DNA of 64,000 bases from Stenotrophobium rhamnosiphilum. Its GTDB lineage: Bacteria > Pseudomonadota > Gammaproteobacteria > Nevskiales > Nevskiaceae. A model generated the notes under the pieces. The model saw nothing but the letters and a program-made list of their open reading frames with translations, did not search any database and was not told the origin of the DNA. The translations under genes were made by a program, and so were the position numbers. Positions 61,201-64,000 of this stretch are shown here, piece after piece; the stretch's first letter is position 1, and every line of letters begins with the position of its first letter. The stretch is from assembly GCF_003052265.1 (NCBI RefSeq), contig NZ_QANS01000004.1, positions 124,414-188,413 on the forward strand, in the 5' to 3' direction.

Positions 61201-61637
61201 ATGACCCAATCCAGATGCGGCAGCGCGCGCTTAAGCGAGGGCAGGCTGTTGTCATCCCAGTTGGCGTAAAAGCCCATGCTGAGTGCGCGTCCGGGCGTGG
61301 GTGCCAGCCATGCTGGGGCAGGTTTGCCGCGCGTTTCGTGGATGCGGGCGGCGTTCTTTTCTCTCCCCATTTCGCGCTCGCGAGCACGGAGTTCGGCGGC
61401 GACGCGTTGGCTGGTTCTTGGGGCGACCTTGTCAAAAGAGGCGCCGCCCATCGGCAAATTGAATAGCGCAGCCGCGCGCCCGCTCAGGTCTGCATGGCTG
61501 GGGGTGCTGATCACCAACAGATAGACGACAAACGACACCAGAATGACAGCTGTTGTCGACAGCAAAACGCGGCGGGTACGGCGCATGCGTTGTGCGCGCT
61601 TGCCTGTGGGGTCAAAAAAGATCGGCTTTTGGCTCAT
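58206..61637 (-). CDS. GH18-polysaccharide deacetylase-glycosyltransferase 2 fusion
   Basis: 1143 residues with three catalytic modules. Membrane helix about 24-44. GH18-like domain (about 115-430) with LTIDFE (Glu231), missing the first Asp residues of the DxxDxDxE motif. NodB-type deacetylase (about 490-690): TFDDGPDP (Asp499-Asp500) and HTFTHP (His550, His554). Helices at about 712-755, then a processive GT2 domain (about 768-1010): IDDGSADET, DADTQ, EDQDLT, QRFRW, followed by several membrane helices. It could make, de-acetylate and trim an N-acetylglucosamine polymer (PNAG- or chitin-like). No other exopolysaccharide gene is adjacent. Confidence 0.93.
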   Translation of the reverse strand: MSQKPIFFDPTGKRAQRMRRTRRVLLSTTAVILVSFVVYLLVISTPSHADLSGRAAALFNLPMGGASFDKVAPRTSQRVAAELRAREREMGREKNAARIHETRGKPAPAWLAPTPGRALSMGFYANWDDNSLPSLKRALPHLDWVIPAWLNLQGPDMAMHSELNTLAVEAIKQIKPGIPVLPMIQNSVEGSWDGAGLERFLADPVKRATRLKEIVTFLQTNKMQGLTIDFETVPPAAQKNLLTFLGEISAEFDKHNWALLVCVPFDDPAWNYKAVADVADFVVLMAYDQHWEEGTPGSIAGQDWFESLLDKRMKELDPEQTIIAIGNYGYNWANGKPADDLTFQEAIQAAQDSEADIDFDEDAENPHFTYTEAGVKHDVWFLDAVTSFNQIHAADIYKPFGYALWRLGSEDPSIWSVMGRPYNAAVLDGLRTIGGGHDVDFQGQGEILRVASTPSEGQRTLEIDPQTGDVVDQNYTTMPMAYTIQRFGAVPKKIALTFDDGPDPIWTPKILDVLKQKGVRASFFIIGENAGSNPDLVRREVAEHHDVGNHTFTHPNLSILPESLVKLELDTTRKLFESITNRSMRLVRPPYLGDADPTTYDQIEPVRIAQSMGFITVGLRIDPDDWQQPGVQAIIDTTLKEIESTDEDVTGHIVLLHDSGGDRSQTVAALPILIDTLRAKGYELVPVSELAGLTPDQVMPPLPAGSVLQKFAAPVFLALGQIGSVTHLLFLVAIALGLARVAFLCILGLIHKWRELRLVRPVLSADPPLLSVLIPAHNEAKVIVASIHRILSSDYPKLEVIVIDDGSADETSALVNENFSANKSVTLITVPNGGKAKALNIGLKKASGSIVVALDADTQFETETISYLARWFVDEKVGAVAGNAKVGNRVNTITNWQALEYVSAQNLERRALDLLGCITVVPGAVGAWRRSLLDELGGYPDNTLAEDQDLTIAVQKARYKVLYDSEAIAWTEAPDTVQGLVKQRFRWAFGTLQCLWKHRDALFARRYGTLGFIALPQVVLFQIVLAVISPLLDLCLFFQIFKTGLDYIQHRDQFDPSNLYLTTIYFIAFMALDTATVAIAFAMEKREEWGLLLLVALQRFGYRQILYYVVLKSIFSAGAGALVGWGKLERKGTVTSPEPSKLE

Positions 61638-61749
61638 ACGATTTCAGTAAAATTTTTAAGAAAGCCCAGTTCTTGGCAAGCAGAAAGAGCGTCATGGCCT
61701 CACAATTAGCGATTAGCGCTCAGTCTGGGGCGCAAATTTACCATTAGGT

Positions 61750-63138
61750 GTGTCTGTGGAAGCTAAACCGTTCTCAACTTTATCGCTGAAACCTGAGTTG
61801 TTGCAGGCGTTGGACTCTCTGGATTTCAAGCTGATGACGCCGATTCAGGCCGCCAGCCTGCCACCGATCCTTGAGGGTCGCGATGTGATTGGCCAGGCGC
61901 GGACGGGTAGCGGCAAGACCGCAGCCTACGGTTTGGGCCTGCTGTCCCGTATCGACCCACTTCAGACCAAGACGCAGGCGCTGGTGCTGTGCCCGACGCG
62001 CGAACTGGCGGATCAGATTTCCAAAGAGATTCGCCGACTGGCGCGCTGCATGCCCAACGTCAAACTCTCGGTGCTGAGCGGCGGCATTGCCAAGCGCCCA
62101 CAGTTGGCATCGCTGGAATATGACCCGCATATCGTCGTCGGCATGGCCGGACGCGTGTTGGAGCACATTGAGTTGGGCACGCTCAAGCTCGATGACCTTC
62201 GAGTTTTGGTGCTGGATGAAGCGGATCGCATGCTCGATTCCGACTTTGAAGACGTCAGCCGCGCGATTGTCGACAAGACGCCGCGTTCGCGCCAAACCCT
62301 GTTCTTTTCTGCGACGTTCCCGGATGCCGTGCGTGGCGTGAGCCGCAAGCTGCAGAAACAGCCGGAGGAAATCTCCATCGACAACGAAGTGTCCGCATCG
62401 ACTGTCGAGCAGACCTTTTTTGAAGTGGATTCCAATCGCCGTATGGATGCCTTGGCGCATCTGTTGACTCAGCATCGCCCTGAATCGGCACTGGTGTTCT
62501 GCCACACCAAAAAAGACGCGCAGGAAGTTGAGTCACAACTGGCGGCGCGTGGTTATTCGGTGCTGGGCTTGCACGGCAATATCGAACAGCGCGAGCGTGA
62601 TGAAGTGTTGGTGCGGTTTACCAATGGCAGCTGTCGCGTGCTTGTAGCCACTGACGTCGCTGCGCGTGGTCTCGATATTAAAGAGCTGGCCGCCGTCATC
62701 AGTTATGAATTGCCAGAAGATGCCGATCTTCATGTTCATCGCGTCGGCCGTACCGGCCGTGCAGGGCGCAGTGGTTTGGCGCTGCATTTGTTCACTCCGC
62801 GTGAGCGCAGCCGTTTAACCGAGATTGAACAGCGTTTGGGTATCAAAGCGCAGATTGGAAAAATCCCGATGACTGCCTTGCTGCCGGATCGTCCAGTGCA
62901 GCCTTTTGCAGTGACGCTCTGTGTTGACGGCGGTCGTAGCGACAAGCTGCGTCCCGGCGATTTGCTCGGTGCTTTGACAGGTGACGTCGGCGTGATCAAA
63001 GAGGCCGTCGGAAAAATCAGCACTTTTGATACGCGCACTTATTTCGCCATTGATAAAAAGCTCGCCAAACACGTGTTGCAGCGTCTGCGTGAGTGCAAGA
63101 TCAAGGGCAAGAAATTCCGAGTACGCGAGATCGATTAA
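61750..63138 (+). CDS. dbpA: ATP-dependent RNA helicase DbpA
   Basis: 462 residues. DEAD-box motifs in order: Q motif MTPIQAASLP, ARTGSGKTAAYG, PTRELADQ, LDEADRML, SAT, then VFCHTKKDAQEVE, ATDVAARGLDIKELA and HRVGRTGRAGR. The C-terminal DbpA RNA-binding domain (about 390-460: FAVTLCVDGGRSDKLRPGDLLGALTGD...VREID) binds hairpin 92 of 23S rRNA, so the protein acts in large-subunit ribosome assembly. The GTG at 61750 gives the normal length. Confidence 0.95.
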   Translation: MSVEAKPFSTLSLKPELLQALDSLDFKLMTPIQAASLPPILEGRDVIGQARTGSGKTAAYGLGLLSRIDPLQTKTQALVLCPTRELADQISKEIRRLARCMPNVKLSVLSGGIAKRPQLASLEYDPHIVVGMAGRVLEHIELGTLKLDDLRVLVLDEADRMLDSDFEDVSRAIVDKTPRSRQTLFFSATFPDAVRGVSRKLQKQPEEISIDNEVSASTVEQTFFEVDSNRRMDALAHLLTQHRPESALVFCHTKKDAQEVESQLAARGYSVLGLHGNIEQRERDEVLVRFTNGSCRVLVATDVAARGLDIKELAAVISYELPEDADLHVHRVGRTGRAGRSGLALHLFTPRERSRLTEIEQRLGIKAQIGKIPMTALLPDRPVQPFAVTLCVDGGRSDKLRPGDLLGALTGDVGVIKEAVGKISTFDTRTYFAIDKKLAKHVLQRLRECKIKGKKFRVREID

Positions 63139-63203
63139 GTTCGTTTGCGGGCCTTGGTGATGGGTAGGTAGGTAAAGGGTAGGGTTTGCCTTGCTCGGGT
63201 AGG

Positions 63204-63219
63204 GCATGCTTCGGCATGC
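63204..63219 (+). terminator. UUCG-capped hairpin after dbpA
   Basis: GCATGC-TTCG-GCATGC, a stable tetraloop hairpin 66 bp after the dbpA stop, without a T run. The spacer before it has four GGG runs (GGGTAGGG twice). Confidence 0.5.
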
Positions 63220-63254
63220 TGAAAAGCTGCCGTCCTATTGCCAAGGAGTGAGAG

Positions 63255-64000
63255 ATGAGACTGCTGCGTTACGACCGTGGGTTTTCGCGTCGCAAGTTTA
63301 TGGCTGACGCAGCCAAGGGCATTTTCGGTGCCGGTGTTTTAATGCCGACATGGGAAGCAATTGCCGCCGACGGTGATGCCAGCAAGGCTTATCCCGATGA
63401 GTTGCTCTCCATCGAGGGTTACACCAAGGGTCGTATCAAGACGGGCGACTACATCACCGCCGCCAACGTCGAACTCGTGAAGGATTTGCTGGAGCCGGTG
63501 CGCTACGAGCAGATTCTGAAAATGGGCAGACGACTCAAGGTCGTCAAAACCACTAAAGACATTATGCGTTTGTCGCCTTGGGAATATCTCGAAGCGACGC
63601 TCAAGAATGCCGGCAAGGCGGGCTTTGATGCCAAGGGCAACGTTGTCAATAAAGCCGATGGCAAGCCGTGGATTGGTGGCAACCCATTTCCAAATCCTAA
63701 GACAGGCGTCGAACTGTTTGCCGCGCAGACGCTGAGTTGGGGCCGACACGACGCTTCGTTCTACGCCATGAAAATGTACAGCTCCGACGTTAACGGCGGC
63801 GGCACGGTGAAGTTCAACTATTCCGGCGGCTGGGCAGAATTGGCACCCGTTGCACGCGTCAGCATGAATCCCAAACCGTACTGGCCCGGGCATGACGACA
63901 AGCTGCGTTACCAGAGCGTGTTCTTCCTCAAGCCGCAGAATTTTCGCGGTACTTCATTTCTAAATATCTGGGACTACGACCACAGCACATTCCCTACGTT
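63255..64000 (+). CDS. Tat-exported DUF1329 protein (N-terminal part)
   Basis: The first 248 residues are visible; the frame is open to the window edge. It has a twin-arginine signal FSRRKFMADAAKGIFGAGVLMPTW-type and cleavage near AIAAD (about residue 35). The body matches DUF1329: YPDELLSIEGYTKGRIKTGDYI, LEPVRYEQI, PFPNPKTGVELFAAQTL and KPYWPGHDDKLRYQSVFFLKPQNFRGT. Function unknown; such genes are common in Pseudomonas- and Solimonas-like bacteria, often with RND-type or catabolic clusters. An AAGGAG site 8 bp before the ATG supports the start. Mature proteins of the family are about 450 residues. Confidence 0.88.
   Translation, partial: MRLLRYDRGFSRRKFMADAAKGIFGAGVLMPTWEAIAADGDASKAYPDELLSIEGYTKGRIKTGDYITAANVELVKDLLEPVRYEQILKMGRRLKVVKTTKDIMRLSPWEYLEATLKNAGKAGFDAKGNVVNKADGKPWIGGNPFPNPKTGVELFAAQTLSWGRHDASFYAMKMYSSDVNGGGTVKFNYSGGWAELAPVARVSMNPKPYWPGHDDKLRYQSVFFLKPQNFRGTSFLNIWDYDHSTFPT

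Noticed and set aside
63155-63205. G-quadruplex after dbpA
   Set aside because: Four GGG runs occur, but one loop is 12 bases long; it may simply be a GGTAG repeat.
1-64000. tRNA or rRNA genes, CRISPR arrays, insertion sequences, prophage or integrative elements
   Set aside because: None was recognised on either strand; no transposase, integrase or repeat-spacer pattern is present.

Overview
The window looks like chromosome of a metabolically versatile gammaproteobacterium. I infer this from three TonB-dependent receptors, a DbpA-type helicase, Tex, a DUF1329 protein, an alpha-2-macroglobulin/PbpC pair, a NasT-type ANTAR regulator and many sigma-54 promoters. A Nevskiales/Solimonas-like or Cellvibrionales-like host would fit, but I cannot assign a genus from sequence alone. 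I see no rRNA, tRNA, CRISPR array, insertion sequence or phage gene.

Region 1 (1-25.6 kb) is a catabolic block. The tail of mmsA and an alpha/beta hydrolase end at a bidirectional terminator. Opposite them lies a five-gene minus-strand operon: two HSL-type esterases, a TonB receptor, a small LuxR-type DNA-binding protein and a third esterase. It starts at a perfect 18-bp palindrome beside a divergent LacI-family gene. A siderophore-type receptor with a Fur-like box follows, then an acyl-CoA synthetase and a MalT-like LuxR activator. A pair of tandem-duplicated secreted proteins, a GspC-like protein, a cyclohexanone-monooxygenase-like Baeyer-Villiger enzyme, a PQQ/cytochrome c alcohol dehydrogenase, an aldehyde dehydrogenase and a PqqU-like PQQ receptor complete the block. 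The logic (ketone to ester or lactone, to alcohol, to aldehyde, to acid, to acyl-CoA) resembles the chn cyclohexanone pathway. A repeated ACTACCC-N5-GGGTAGT operator, with a fixed distance to a putative promoter, links the duplicated proteins and the monooxygenase to the MalT-like activator.

Region 2 (25.6-38.9 kb) holds stress and envelope genes: a DUF3309 miniprotein, a Crp-like regulator, a PRC-barrel protein, OsmC, a superoxide dismutase with a C-terminal tail, and a thioester alpha-2-macroglobulin coupled to penicillin-binding protein 1C.

Region 3 (about 37.9-53.3 kb) is the most unusual part. Five strong and two weaker sigma-54 promoters (TGGCAT-N5-TTGCT type) lie here with a NasT-like ANTAR antiterminator gene and an NsrR-like regulator. 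Four transcripts begin with a leader carrying a hairpin GGAC-[AnnGAC]-GTCC. Its hexaloop has A at position 1 and G at position 4, as in ANTAR RNA targets. In three leaders its 3' strand is also the 5' strand of a strong intrinsic terminator; the fourth is degenerate. The controlled genes are not classical nitrogen-assimilation genes. They are (i) a DUF3034 outer-membrane protein, an exported truncated haemoglobin, a flavinylated FMN-binding protein, a PepSY membrane protein and ApbE; (ii) a Gly/Leu-rich repeat protein and an OmpA-cupredoxin fusion lipoprotein; (iii) a four-gene operon of exported TPR proteins; and (iv) a small membrane protein. I propose one sigma-54/ANTAR-controlled cell-envelope redox and surface regulon.

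Region 4 (53.4-64 kb) has a GH5 glycosidase, a PLD-family nuclease, Tex, a GH18-deacetylase-glycosyltransferase fusion, DbpA and the start of a Tat-exported DUF1329 protein.
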